Source: Lolium rigidum
Lineage: Eukaryota > Streptophyta > Magnoliopsida > Poales > Poaceae
DNA length: 64,000 nucleotides
NCBI RefSeq assembly: GCF_022539505.1
Contig: NC_061510.1
Location: forward strand, 272,809,687 to 272,873,686
Reading direction: 5' to 3'
Positions 23,600 through 34,839 of this stretch are shown here, in pieces. Position 1 is the first letter of the stretch. Every line of letters begins with the position of its first letter. The notes beneath the pieces are model-generated. The model was not told the DNA's origin. It saw nothing but the letters and a program-made list of their open reading frames with translations, and searched no databases. The position numbers and the translations under genes were made by a program.

Positions 23600-23850
23600 C
23601 CATCATGTCATTCATGGAACAACATGACTCCATTGTTAATGATGTTGATGTCCATGATTCAGGAAACCTTGATCAACTATTATCAATGAACAATTTTAGT
23701 AGGGATAAGGTTTTTTTTACATACCACATGTGCATTAATATTTTCGCTTAATACAGTTATATATAGCATGGCATAAAACTGATTATGGACAAATACATAT
23801 ATGGCAATAAAACATCTTTATTCATTTGCCTCTAGGGCACATATCCAACA
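23600..23850 (-). mobile_element. Copia-type LTR fragment (Angela/BARE-like start)
   Basis: On the minus strand from 23850 it reads TGTTGGATATGTGCCCTAGAGG, close to the well-known start of Triticeae Copia LTRs (TGTTGGAAATATGCCCTAGAGG). The following bases are AT-rich. The other end is not recognisable, so only the 5' part of an LTR is claimed. Confidence 0.55.
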
Positions 23851-26684
23851 ATAATATGGTCGTTTTCACGAGCCATCACGCAGCCACCATCGCCATAGGA
23901 ATCGTGGCCCGTGCAAGCTCCGCCCTATCCCTCACGACCTCCAACGGCGTACCATTGCCTTCCTAGGTGCCTTTGGGAGCAACAGCTACCAGCGGCAGTG
24001 CCTCCTCCTCCACCGTTGGCCTATCATCTGCCTGCACCAGCACTTGACTAACCCTGGGTGATGGCGATGTTCGTGGACCTGGCCCAAGATGACAACGGCG
24101 ACTACTAGAATAGGCCTAGGCTCAACGCGTTTTATTTTTCAATATTTATTTATCTTTCTAAATCTATGTAAATTATGGTTTTCTATATATGAAAATTACA
24201 AAATAATGCATCGGGCCGCTGGGCAGGCCTTGACCTAAACGTACAATGGGGGTGGAGCGGCCGATGTTAGTGTTCGTGGCCCATCGTAAATGGACCGAAA
24301 CGGACATAAATGGCGATGTTCAAAATGAAGATGCCCGTGTTCGGTTCAAAGGAAAACATGGCAGTGCTAGGAACCGGCTTTGTGTGTGAATCGCTTTGCT
24401 CTGATATACATGCATGCCAATTGATGAATCTCTCTTTTCTTTTTAGTCTACGCCATGTGGGACCATTCTCCCTATCTCATGCATGCATGCATGTATACTT
24501 TATAAACAAAGAAGGGAACCAACAACAGGAGCTGCTTTTTTGTGTCAGATCATTTGATCCGATTTCTTGTTATGTATGAAATCGATTCAATAGGAGGAGA
24601 GAGTGTTAGGAACCGCTTTTTTTCACACATAGTACATTGTCTAACACCTCCCGCGAAAAAATCACCACAAATTTGTTCGTCACGTGTCAGCACTCACCAT
24701 ATTTGCATTTTCATTTCCATGTGTGGCCAGACAAAACCATATGTGTACACTATACATAGGCTAGTCCGTACGTACCCGACTGTGCAGGCGCCATGCCGAC
24801 CCGAGGTCCCCGAGCAAGACGAACGGGGTTTCAGGTTCCCAGGGCATGGTCTGCATGCTCCGGTGCTTCTCTCTCAGGCCACCACCCAGTCATGCATGCA
24901 TCAGCCATTGCCGTATTCAGATGGCATATGCCCGCCTATATATGGCGCTGTGGCTACATGAAACTTGACTGTTTGCCACGCAGGCATCCCTGTGGAAGTG
25001 TGGAACCAGCCTCTGGCCCGATCGGAGATCTGATGCATGCATATGGGCTATGGCACTCGTCACGACTATATATGATCGATGCATGCATCGCATGGTACCA
25101 CCGTATGAGAGATCCATCAATGCACTACAGCCTGCGCACAAAGGGTGCGTATGGTGCGATGAAATTGCTACATACTGTAAATATATGTGGTATTGGTTGC
25201 CAAAAAAGTATATATATGGTGCGATTAAATTTCTGCATTAGCCGACCGACTATGAACTTCATCAGTTATGAGTCTTTGGTAGTATTTTTTTTTTCGGGTA
25301 GAAAAGAGAAACATTTCAAACCTCGAGATTTTCATATAAATTTTTTGGGACAGGAACTTTAGGATTTTGTGTTGCTACATAGCATTTGACCCTGGCTACA
25401 AATGAAACTTACCACTAAATCTGTCCTATTAAAAAAATAATCAAATTACCATGAGCTTCTATGTTTTCGTGTGGTGTAATCAAACACTCTTTGATCCTCG
25501 TTCTTGTTTCAATCACATGAGACCCAAGAGGATAAGATCTTGCAATGTGTGTTCTCTTTGTTCCTACATTCTTTTTGATACTACAAATTGAACATGACCT
25601 TAATTAACATAATGTGTACGTACCAATTTTGATCTGATTTAAATCATGATATTTTCTTGATAACAACTTATTACACGCACCCGCTTCTTTGGACAAAGTC
25701 GGTTACATCGGATGACGGATACGCAAGAAGTGAGAAAAATTATTTGAAAGGATATTCAACACTGCAAACATGAAATGTGTCATAAAATTTTGGCTTCACT
25801 AAATCCAAATATTTTATACCATTATAAACCCAAGAGGATAAACTATGCAATGAATAATTGGATTTCCACTTTCACTATTGTTGTTGACAGTTGAATTGTA
25901 TTGTATTGTTTTTGTTCCGAGGTATGTAAATTCACTTTAGAAATTATTATTTTCACAAGATGATAAATTTATCACATGTTGGTACTTTAGAACATTTTCA
26001 GGTATTTTTCATAACTTTTTGGCATCTAGCTTCATCGAGGCCACACCTAAAGCGTCAGTAGTGCGTCAAGGCGATCTACATATCTCGTCGAGGTGCCCAT
26101 ACTGGCAATTAATTAACATTATGCACAAAATCGCTAGAAGTTAATGCTCAACCCAAAAGTTCTATATTTATGTCTTTTGTTTCTCTATGACAGAAAACAA
26201 TATAAAACCGAATGGGATCGACGCCAGGGACAGACTGCCTACTTGTGCATGGCGAAGTCACATCGATGGGTATGCCAAATATTTAACCCAAACAACGCCA
26301 TAAAACCCCATCCATCTACACGTGGTGAGCAACTAAATAATTGTTATACAAAAAAAAACCTCGCCATAAAACCCCATCCATCAGTTGATTCATATCATGA
26401 TAGTGGAAGGCGCAGACAGGATAACATATGATGAATTGATGATGCGTACGTACTAGGATATGCACGAACTAATGTGTATATGTATGGCTGCACTGGCTGT
26501 CAAGTTCGCATCCAATCCAGGTGGGAAAAAGGAGGGAGCCGCATGAAGCAAGGATCAATGATATATACATTATCTCTCCTGCAAACCCTTTCTACTTGCA
26601 TGTAGATAACTATGTATTTATTTATACATTAAAAAACACGTATATAGACAAAGTTAAGTTAATTAATTTAGAATGGATGGAGTA
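23851..26684. other. Unassigned AT-rich intergenic DNA
   Basis: No gene is supported. 23870-24310 contains an arginine/alanine-coding scrap ending in a DDNGDY-like tail and a CGGGCCGCTGG motif similar to those in the MITE at 27672, so it may be a decayed Harbinger-type element. From 24400 the sequence has many GCATGCATGC-type runs (24415, 24480, 24890, 25080), which contain RY-like motifs, and AT-rich stretches. Small ORFs here show no conserved motif. Confidence 0.5.
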
Positions 26685-26805
26685 CCTCCGTTTCATATTA
26701 GCTGTCGCACAATTGTTTAGAATTGCATGTATGTACACACTAAACGCATCTAGATACAAGTATGCTTAGACAATTTTGTGATAGTTAATATGAAACTGAG
26801 GAGGT
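26685..26805. mobile_element. Stowaway-type MITE (Tc1/mariner), degenerate
   Basis: It starts CCTCCGTTTCATATTAGC and ends with a matching GTTAATATGAAACTGAGGAGG, giving imperfect terminal inverted repeats of about 20 bp. Flanking TA at 26683-26684 and near 26806-26807 suit the TA duplication of Stowaway elements. At about 120 bp it is non-coding and close to the usual grass Stowaway size. Confidence 0.7.
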
Positions 26806-27480
26806 TATTTTGATGCATATCTAGGCGCTATAAGCAAAAAGAACATGATCTGGTTCGATCTGCCTAATTGTTTGCACTTTGCCGTGGTGAACATTGTAGG
26901 TGGAGTCGCCATTCATGCTGGCCTAATTATGCTTAGCTCCATGCATGCATGCACTGATCATGTACTACTATCTTATTCCTACGTACTAGTTAACAACAAC
27001 TTAACAGCATCCGCGGCTATAGGGGCCATCGTTGTCATCACTTAATGTGTGAGGGAGACCAAAACCTTCATGATGTTTGTCTGCTCACATGGTCGAGAGG
27101 GACTGCTATCTTTTATGAATGGATGAATACATTGAGTAGGTACGTATAGCTGAAGATTTGTTAATTTGCTGTCAGCCCTTAAGCTGATACTGACTGTTAA
27201 CTGACAGAACGCTAACCTATGCTCAGAATAAATTATCTGCAGCGAGAGTGAAACAACTGAGACCAAGCAGTCAAACCTCGACGGAGTACTCGTCTTTTGT
27301 GACGAAGTCGTCTGCTTGTCCCACTCCCACCCAACCTGAGAGCAGATTCAAGATTGTGCCTCCCTTATACTGTACGTGTGAGCCTACGTCATCATGCCAT
27401 CAGCAACCACTGAACCGAAGAGATTAAATTAAATTTAGAGCTTTTTAGTTCAAAGGAATTTAGGGGTACAATCCTACCAA
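26806..27480. other. Unassigned intergenic DNA
   Basis: No gene and no clear element is visible. A GCATGCATGC run at 26942-26952 resembles those upstream. Small ORFs on both strands lack motifs. Confidence 0.5.
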
Positions 27481-27648
27481 CAGGGGCGAAGCCAGCCCAC
27501 GACCACATACAGGGCTGAACTGAATTTACTAGGTTGGAAACTCTATTTTCATGACCTTTCCATGTTTTATTGGGAAGTATTCCGTGTGATTTTAGCCTCT
27601 AGACCAGGACCATAGCCTCGGTGACCCATGGGCTTGGCTCCGTCCGTG
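27481..27648. mobile_element. Putative hAT-type MITE
   Basis: It starts CAGGGGCGAAGCCAGCCCA and ends TGGGCTTGGCTCCGTCCGTG, which is an imperfect complement of the start, so terminal inverted repeats of about 20 bp are present. CAGGGGCGGAGCCA-type ends are common in grass hAT MITEs. I could not find a clean 8-bp target duplication. Confidence 0.5.
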
Positions 27649-27671
27649 CCCACTACCACATCATCACATTA

Positions 27672-28321
27672 GGGCATCTCCAGCGGCGCGACGTATTTTA
27701 GTGTCCGCGCGCGTTCGTTTGCGTCGCGCAGCGGACGCTGAAATGACCGTTTTCGTCCGCGTGTCCGTTTGCGTCTGGGGTTGGCTCCAGCGGCCCGACG
27801 CATTTTTTTTTCTCTTTTTCATTTCAACATACTTCGAAATATTACAAATTGGAAGATTATTTTACACAAGGGTTTCTATGGAGGAGTGGATGAGGTAGAA
27901 GAAGGCGCGGCCCCTTTATATAGGCCGGAGGCATGCGGTGGCCGCGGGACGCGTGGCGACGCCATTAACGTGGTTGGCGGAGGTGCGCTGCGGCTGCTCG
28001 GCAGCCGAGGCATCGCCATTAACGTGGCGCGGACCGCCGAGCGACGCGGCCGGCGCCGGCCGCGAGCGCGTTTGAGAAGACGCATCGACGCGAGGTCGGC
28101 CGCCGGGCGGGCCGGACGAAACGTCCGCCGGATACGAGCGGACACTTTCGGCGTCCGCGCAGTGTCCGCGGAGACGCATCCGAGGCGCATATTTGGGCCA
28201 GGTTTGCGTCTCCGCGGACGGCTCGGTCACTTTGCGTCGCCCCACTGGAGAGGGTGCCAGACGCATTTCCGGTCACGGCGGACGAAAACGACCATTTGCG
28301 TCGCGCCCGCTGGAGATGCCC
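27672..28321. mobile_element. PIF/Harbinger-type MITE, 650 bp, target duplication TTA
   Basis: Terminal inverted repeats GGGCATCTCCAGCGG and CCGCTGGAGATGCCC are perfect, and TTA flanks both sides (27669-27671 and 28322-28324), the 3-bp footprint of PIF/Harbinger transposases. The interior is very rich in GC and CpG, with TTTGCGTC and GTCCGC words repeated in both orientations near the ends. Overlapping Arg/Ala-rich ORFs on both strands come from base composition and I do not call them genes. Confidence 0.9.
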
Positions 28322-28409
28322 TTACACCAACTATGGTGCCATTCTACCACCATAACATGGCTCCAGCTCCGCTCAAGATGGGCGTAGAAACAAAATCTAA
28401 AGAGCATGT

Positions 28410-28414
28410 ATGAC
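28410..28414. repeat. Target site duplication ATGAC, left copy (Tat-type element)
   Basis: ATGAC at 28410-28414 matches ATGAC at 42186-42190, directly outside both LTRs, which confirms both element ends. Confidence 0.95.
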
Positions 28415-29305
28415 TGTCGTGGTATCGTCACGGCATATGCCATAGGGTGACTAATCGAAGGTGGTTCCTGAGGGATCTCACGGCGGTATCCGGATGCGGG
28501 TATGGGGACGAGCGACACGGCGACGTACCCAGGTTCGAGGCCCTCCGATGGAGGTAAAACCTCTACTCTCGCTAGAGTGTATATGATGATCACACAATAC
28601 AATGGTGCTCCTAGAGCCGTGTCCGGCTGCTCCCGGGAGGCTAAGGGAGACGATGGTCTCTCTCACAGGGCAGCGCTAAGGGTGGAATGGAGTGAGAATG
28701 ATCGATCCCCTACACGAGAGGGGGTAGTGCGGCTTATATAGGCACCGGCACTTTACATATAAGACCCTACAGTTTACTGGCCGGCTTGGCCGGCTCCGGC
28801 TTCCGCTCCTTCCCAAGGCGATGACGTCGGGAGCCGTTGAGGCCTCATGGCTCGTCCCATCCGGCCGCCGAGGTCGGCGGTATGGAGAGGAGGTGTCCCC
28901 GTCGCCATCGGCCACCGTAGCCGTACGGATCGTCGTAGGCCATGATGGCTCGTCCGGCGCGTGGCACTATTGCTCCACGGTGCCCCGCGCTTTACGGAAG
29001 ATGAAGTCGGCGTGGACTTTGGGAACCCGGATCACCAACCCGGTTCCTTCCGAGTGCAAGACTCGCCGGCCTCGAGTCGGTCCGAGGTACAAACCCCTAG
29101 TCGGATATGGCTTGTAGAAGCCGGCCCGGCCTACAGCATTGGCGGCCGTAGCCGGGCCGGCTAGGACCTAGAGCCGGCCGGCTTCCGGACCAGCCCGGCC
29201 ACGGCGCCGGCCGGCTGCTCCTCGGCCCGGCCTTTGCCGCGAGCCGGCCGGTGGCCAGCCCGGCTGCTCTGCGTCCATTGCCCTACCCGGGGTCTTCCCC
29301 CGACA
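28415..29305 (-). repeat. 3' LTR of the Tat-type element (891 bp)
   Basis: On the minus strand it runs TGTCGGGGGAAGACC...CACGACA, with 5-bp inverted ends TGTCG/CGACA. A TATA-like TATATAAGCC lies at 28734-28740. It is rich in CCGGC words. It has the same length as the 5' LTR. Differences between the two are concentrated at CNG trinucleotides (see findings). Confidence 0.95.
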
Positions 29306-29320
29306 TTAGCCCCCGAAGCC
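29306..29320 (-). other. Polypurine tract of the Tat-type element
   Basis: On the minus strand, CTTCGGGGGCTAA directly precedes the 3' LTR start TGTCGGGGG. Its position and G-rich character fit a plus-strand primer. Confidence 0.65.
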
Positions 29321-29990
29321 GGCAAGGTCCTGCGTTTAGAAGGACCTAGGCGAGGTTTTCCCGGCTTCTCGAATATACTTGGCGGCACTTGGAGGGGCCG
29401 ACTGAGAATTTCCATTCAGCCGGCTGCGCCCTCATCCGGCTCGTTCTTGCCGGCTGCTTCTAGCCGGCCGCTATTTACTCTTACGCAGCTTTTGCTCTCT
29501 CGCAAGTTTTGATGGCGTCTCCGCCTTGCTGATGACATTTGGTCCGAGTTGAACTTATTGTCCGGCTCCGGCTTGCGGCGCGCCGGAGTCTCCGCCGCCT
29601 CGGGTCCTGCACCCGACTTGACTGGTCTGACGCCGGTTCGTCTGGTGACATCAATGTCCCCTCCGGATTCGATGCGGTCGTGGGCGACGTGGTGTGGCGG
29701 TTTCCAGTAACGGCAGCGGTCGTGGGGGGAAGTTAATGCGCAGAGGATCCGGGCGATGTGGCCACGATCGCCACTTGGAGGCTAACCGCCCGCCGCGGTC
29801 GGCTATAAATGCCGCGGGGGAGGGTACCGAGGCGGCCACTTGCTTCACTTCGTCTTCCTCGCGCTCCTGCTCTTCTCGCTCTCTTCTTCGCGCTCGAGCC
29901 CGTTGCTGCTCCGGCGAACGCCTCCCGCTGGCGAACTCCGGCGAGCGAATCTCCGCCGATCCGCCGCCGCTACTCCGTCGAGCCGGCGCC

Positions 29991-32900
29991 ATGGGGCCCC
30001 GCGTTTCAACGGAGCGTCCTCAGCCGCCGTCGTCGCCGCCGCCGTCGCAAGGTTCTTCTTCGCCCTTTCGCCTCTCGTGGTCATCTTCTTCTTCTTCCTC
30101 GACGATGGCCTCCGCCAGCGGATCGTGGAGGGGCTCGTACATGCGGGAGGACGACATCGAGCGGCTGGTGCGCCTCCGCCGGATCCCGTCGTCGGTGGTC
30201 ACGCGGGCGCCCGGCGGGGAGACGGAGCCCGAGCCGCAGCCCGGCGAGCGCGTCGTCTTCGGCGCGCACCTCGATCGCGGGCTAGGCCTACCGGCTTCCA
30301 CCTTCTTCCGCCAGTTCCTTGACAACTTCGGCCTGCAGCCGCACCATCTGCCGGCCAACGCCGGCATCCTCCTCAGCTGCTATGTGGCATTCATGGAGGC
30401 CTACGCCGGCTTGTGGCCGGACATCGACTTCTGGAGCCGGCTGTTCTACCTGAAGGCGCAAACTACTGAGGGCCGCCCGCGAGCTCGCGGCGCCGCCTCG
30501 ATCTACACTCGGCCCGGTACGCCTTTCCCCAAGATTCCAACCGTTGACTCGGTGAAGAATTGGCGGATGTCGTTCTTCTACGTGCGCAACGAGGGCCAGC
30601 TCGTCGACCGGATCAACCTTCCGGAGTTCAACCCGGTTCCTCCAGTCGGCCGGATCAACTGGAGCTACAACGCCCGCACGACGGATCCGGATGCCGAGGT
30701 GAATCAGCTCTGGGACTTCCGGGGGCGGCCGTCGCGAACGGGCTGACCGCCGAGGACCTCCTCTCGCACCATCGCCGAGCGCCGGGTGCTGCCGCTCCGG
30801 ATGCGCACCCACAAAATCGGGCACATGTCCGGCCGGTTCGATCCGAACCGGACGTCCAAGCGCTGCTCTCCAAGGCCCGGGTCGCCCACCGGGTGAACAA
30901 CATCACCAAGGCGAACATGCCTGAGGAGTGGAACTACGGGCTGGCGCCCCATGACAGGGACCACCCACCCGAGCTGGTAAGTTTTGTGTCTCCGCCGACT
31001 TCCGGCTTGCGGCTGCGAGGCCGACTTCCTTTTTCTTCTGCCGACTTCCGGCTTGTCGTTTGCTCATGTTCTGTTTTTTCTAGCTCTTCGACCGCCAAAA
31101 CGTCGAGGATGGCGACCCGGCGACGAGGAGATGGGCGCCGGATCACGCCGATCCGGCTGACCAAGCCGGCGACCAGGCTGGTGACGACGACCTGCTGCAG
31201 GCGCCTGACCTAGGCGGCCAAGGGGAGCACAATCCTCCCCCTTCACCGGAGCAGCAGGAGGACGAGGAGCCGGCGACGTCCGCCACGGGGCCACTCCCCG
31301 CCGTGCCCCTGCGCGCGAGGCCGCCAAGCACCACGGCGACTTCGGCGCCCAAGGGGAAGAAGCGAGCCGGCGACCTCCGCTCTACTGCCGCCTTGGAGGC
31401 GAGGGCGAAGAAGCTCCGCCGGCTGCAGCCGAAGAAGGTTCCGGAGCAGGCCTGGTGAGTTCTCTTTTCTCTTTTGTTTGATTCCTTTTCTTTCCTTACT
31501 TTTTATGCTTATCTTTTCCTTATCTGTTCGGCTAGGGCTCCCATCAAGTTTGCCCAGGGCGGCGGCTCCCGCAGACTCCGCGCGTCGTGTCGCCACTTCC
31601 TCGACAAAGGAGGGAGTCGACGCCGCAGCCTCCATCGCGCGCACCTACGCCGCCGCCGCCTGCGGGTACTCCGCCTCCCGCAGGGGCGCCTTCCTTCGCC
31701 GTGCCGCTGGCCTCAGCGCCTGATCGCGGCACGCGGGTCGAGCCGACGCGCCAGCCGACGCTGGACGACATGTTCCCGCGCCGGTCTCGTCTTCTGGACC
31801 CAGCCGCTGGGGCCGGCCGGGGCATGCCGCCTTCGACCGGAGCCGGAGCCAGCAGTGCTGCACCGCCCGCGCCCGGAGCCGGAGCCGGCAGGGCTGCGCC
31901 GCCCGCGACCGGAGCCGGAGCCAGGCCGAGCGTGGTGGTGCTGGATGAAAGCCCGGAGGGGGCACCTCGAGCGCCGGAGATGGCTGCGCCCGACCGGGCC
32001 ATCCGCTCGCCCGCAGCGCCGCCACCACCGGAGCCGACGACGGGGGAGCCGGCCAGGCAGAGGCCGGCAAGGGATGAGCCGGCGCGCACGGAGGGCGCCG
32101 ACTCGCGCGCGCCGGTGAGGACGGGAGCCCCATCGACGTCGCAGCAGGGCCTCGCACGTGGCCAAGGGTGCTCGCTCCCGCATGTGCCGTCCGCCTCCGA
32201 CTCCAGCCTTGGCTCGGGCGGCACTATGGAGCGGGCGTGGCTCCGCGCCGACTCCTATGAGGTGACCAGCCGGGAGGGGAACCCCGGCCAAGCATCGGTG
32301 GAGATGTTCTTCTCCAGCCGCGAGGCCAACCTCAAGGCTAGGGCTGCCGAGGCCGCGGCCAACCTCGCCAAGGTGGAGGAAGCCAGCAAGGTAAGCTTCA
32401 TCTGTTTTTTGATTTGGTTCTCATCCTGGTAGCCCTCCGAGGCATGGGCCGGCTGCTTGGAGCCAGTCCGGGTTTCGCCTAGCATACTGATTTTTCTTTT
32501 TTCCTTAGGCTGTGGCGGATCGGCGCACCAATCTGTACAACCGCGCCGTGACCCACTACCACAAGGCCATGCTGGACCGGGCCAGCTTGGCTCGTGAGCT
32601 GGAGGCCGTCAAGGGTAAGATCTTGCTTCTTCCGACTCGATGTCTTCTTTCTTTTTAGTCTTCGTTGGCTGACGTTTCTTTCCGGCTGCCTCGCAGTTGA
32701 GGCCGCCAAGGTCCCGCGGCTGGAGGCGGATCTCCGGGCTGCTCGCGCCCAGTGCGCCGAGAGCGAGGAGGCGGGCCGATCTGCCGCCGCCAAGCTCAAG
32801 GTGGCTGAGGGGGAGTTGATGCGGCTGCGCCTGCTGGAGCAGAACCATCTCACTGAGCTCGCCTCCCTTAGGACGGCGGAGAAGGAGAAGGTGGAGGATC

Positions 32901-34206
32901 TGAGCCGGCGGCCGAGGTGGAGAAGCAGCGGCTTGCGCTTCAGGAGGAGGTCACCACCAAGTCCACGGAGCTGACGGCTACTGCCAAGCGCTGGACGGAC
33001 GAGATTGGCGCGCTTGATCGTGGCTTGTCGGGTGAGTGCCTCTATGTTCCCTTCCCTTTGCCGGCTTTCGGCTCGTCGGCTGCCGGCCTAGGTTGGTAGC
33101 CGGCGGCGAAACTTTTATCTTTTTCGCTATCTCCATCTTCGGGCCGGGGGCGTCGGTTCTTGCCGGCTGCCGCCAGGCTTTTTCTTTATCCTTCGAAATC
33201 TCCATCTTCGGGCTGGGGGCAGTCGGTTCGTGCCGGCTGCCGCCGGCCTTACTTTAGAGCTTCGGAATCTCCATCTTCGGGCTGGGGGCAGTCGGCTCCT
33301 GCCGGCTACCGCCAGGCTTACTTTAGGACTTCGAAATCTCCATCTTCGGGCTGGGGGCAGTCGGCTCGTGCCGGCTGCCGCCAGGCTTTTTCTTTTATCC
33401 TTCGAAATCTCCATCTTCGGGCTGGGGGCAGTCGGCTCGTGCCGGCTGCCGCCGACCTTACTTTAGAGCTCGGAATCTCCATCTTCGGGCTGAGGGCGAT
33501 CGGCTCGTGCCGGCTGCCGCCGAGGCTACTTTAGGACTTCGGAAATTTGCATTTTTCAGCTTATTTCGGCTTTGATGGCTTCGACATGCTTTTTCTTGCA
33601 GCGGCCTTCCCGGAAACGCAGGACGCGGCCTTGGCAGCCGTTGGCGTTGCGCGCGAGTCCAGGAGGCGGGCGACTGGCGAGGGCAGCTCGGAGTACTTCA
33701 CCATGGAGGACTACATGGCGTCCATGGCTACCCGCGTCGAGCCCATCACCAAGCTTGGCTGGGAGCTCCGGAAGGCGGCTGAGGAGCTGGTCCCGATGCT
33801 GTGGCCCGCGGAGGCGGTGCCGCAAGATATCTCCAACCTCACCTCTTTGATGGAGCGGGCGCCGGATCGCTTCCTCGACTGGAAGGAGTCTACCACGCGC
33901 GCTGGTGCCGACATGGCGCTGTCCTTTGTCCTCTCCCTGTACAACGAGGTGGACCTGGAGCAGCTCGAGTATCGGCGAGCCGGCGTGGAGGACAAGCTCC
34001 CGGCCGAACACAAGACCGCCCGGCTTGCTCGAGCCAGCGCCATCGCCGACTTCGTCGACAAAAGCCTCTTCGTCGCGGACCCGAACCCTCAGTCTGATGA
34101 GGAGTACGAGATGGAAGATGAGGAGGCGGAAGACTTGCCCGAAGACGATCCGGCAGCCGGCCACTCCGATGCTCCTCCAGCTGGCCCTTATTTACCTGTC
34201 TTTTAG
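29991..34206 (+). CDS. Antisense accessory gene of the Tat-type element (Transposase_28-type protein, spliced)
   Basis: I choose ATG 29991 because it opens the frame just before a Ser-rich leader and the conserved domain. The first exon encodes GLPASTFFRQFLDNFGLQPHHL and a PDIDFWSRLFYLKAQ block (about 30285-30460), hallmarks of the putative gypsy-type transposon family Transposase_28 (PF04195). Introns with GT/AG borders lie at about 30976-31083, 31457-31534, 32391-32508, 32613-32697 and 33031-33600. The middle is Pro/Ala-rich and disordered. Exons at 32509-33030 form a long coiled coil rich in Ala, Glu, Lys and Leu. The last exon (33601-34206) is helical and ends in an acidic tail. Two frame breaks (30719-30722 and 30763-30766) are of the CWG type. 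The molecular role is unknown. Confidence 0.75.
33115..33545 (+). repeat. Intronic minisatellite, about six units of 65-70 bp
   Basis: CCATCTTCGGGCTGGGGGC recurs about every 65-70 bp within the last intron of the antisense gene, each time followed by a GTGCCGGCTGCCGCC segment and a CTTTA-rich spacer. Units differ by a few bases and one spacer variant. The ORFs over it on both strands only reflect the repeat period. Confidence 0.85.
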
Positions 34207-34839
34207 TTGTTGCTTTTGCCAAGACAATTTATTAAATCCCCGGGATGCCGGGTGCATATGTATGGATATTATCATCTCTTTTATTAGGTCACATTTTAAT
34301 GTGTTTGTTAATCATTTGCGTGCCGAGTTGCTTTCTTTCGACTTGTTCGCTTTTTCCCATCCGCCCCACTCTTTGGCTGTGCTCTTGCCGGTCGTACGTC
34401 CGACTTGCGATCCGTCGCCGGATCAAGAGCGGGCCGCTGAGGAGGCCGACGAGTACTTCGGTCGAACGAGCTGAATTCGGCAATCCGGCACTTTTATGAA
34501 AAGTTGCAAGTCAACTCGCTTTTACTCTTTCCCTTAGTCGTTTTCGCGTGCCGGATCCCTAGGCCTTACTCCCGCCAGCCGGACAGCCGGGTTGCGGTCT
34601 GTAGCTGGATCGGAAGCCGGCTGTCGGAAACCGGATCACGTTACTGAGCCGGCCGCGTGAAAGGGTTCAAGCCAATTGGCGAAACGAAGTAGAGTACGCG
34701 GAAAACTTGTCGGAAACGGCGCTCTCGGCGCATGCTTTTTCATAGCTTACAAAAGGGATACAAGGGATACATACGTTCCTGCTCTCATGTGTAAAATGGG
34801 CGGAGTAAGTTGACATTCCAGGGACGTTTAGTCTCCTCG
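34207..34839. other. Spacer between the antisense gene and pol
   Basis: This is a convergent region: the plus-strand gene ends at 34206 and the minus-strand pol ends near 34840. It holds CCGGCTG-rich sequence and no supported gene. The last codons of integrase may extend to about 34805 in another frame. Confidence 0.5.

Noticed and set aside
29991..31213. Several overlapping Arg/Ala-rich ORFs on both strands of the antisense gene
   Set aside because: GC-rich codon bias opens the other frames; only one frame carries the conserved Transposase_28-type domain.
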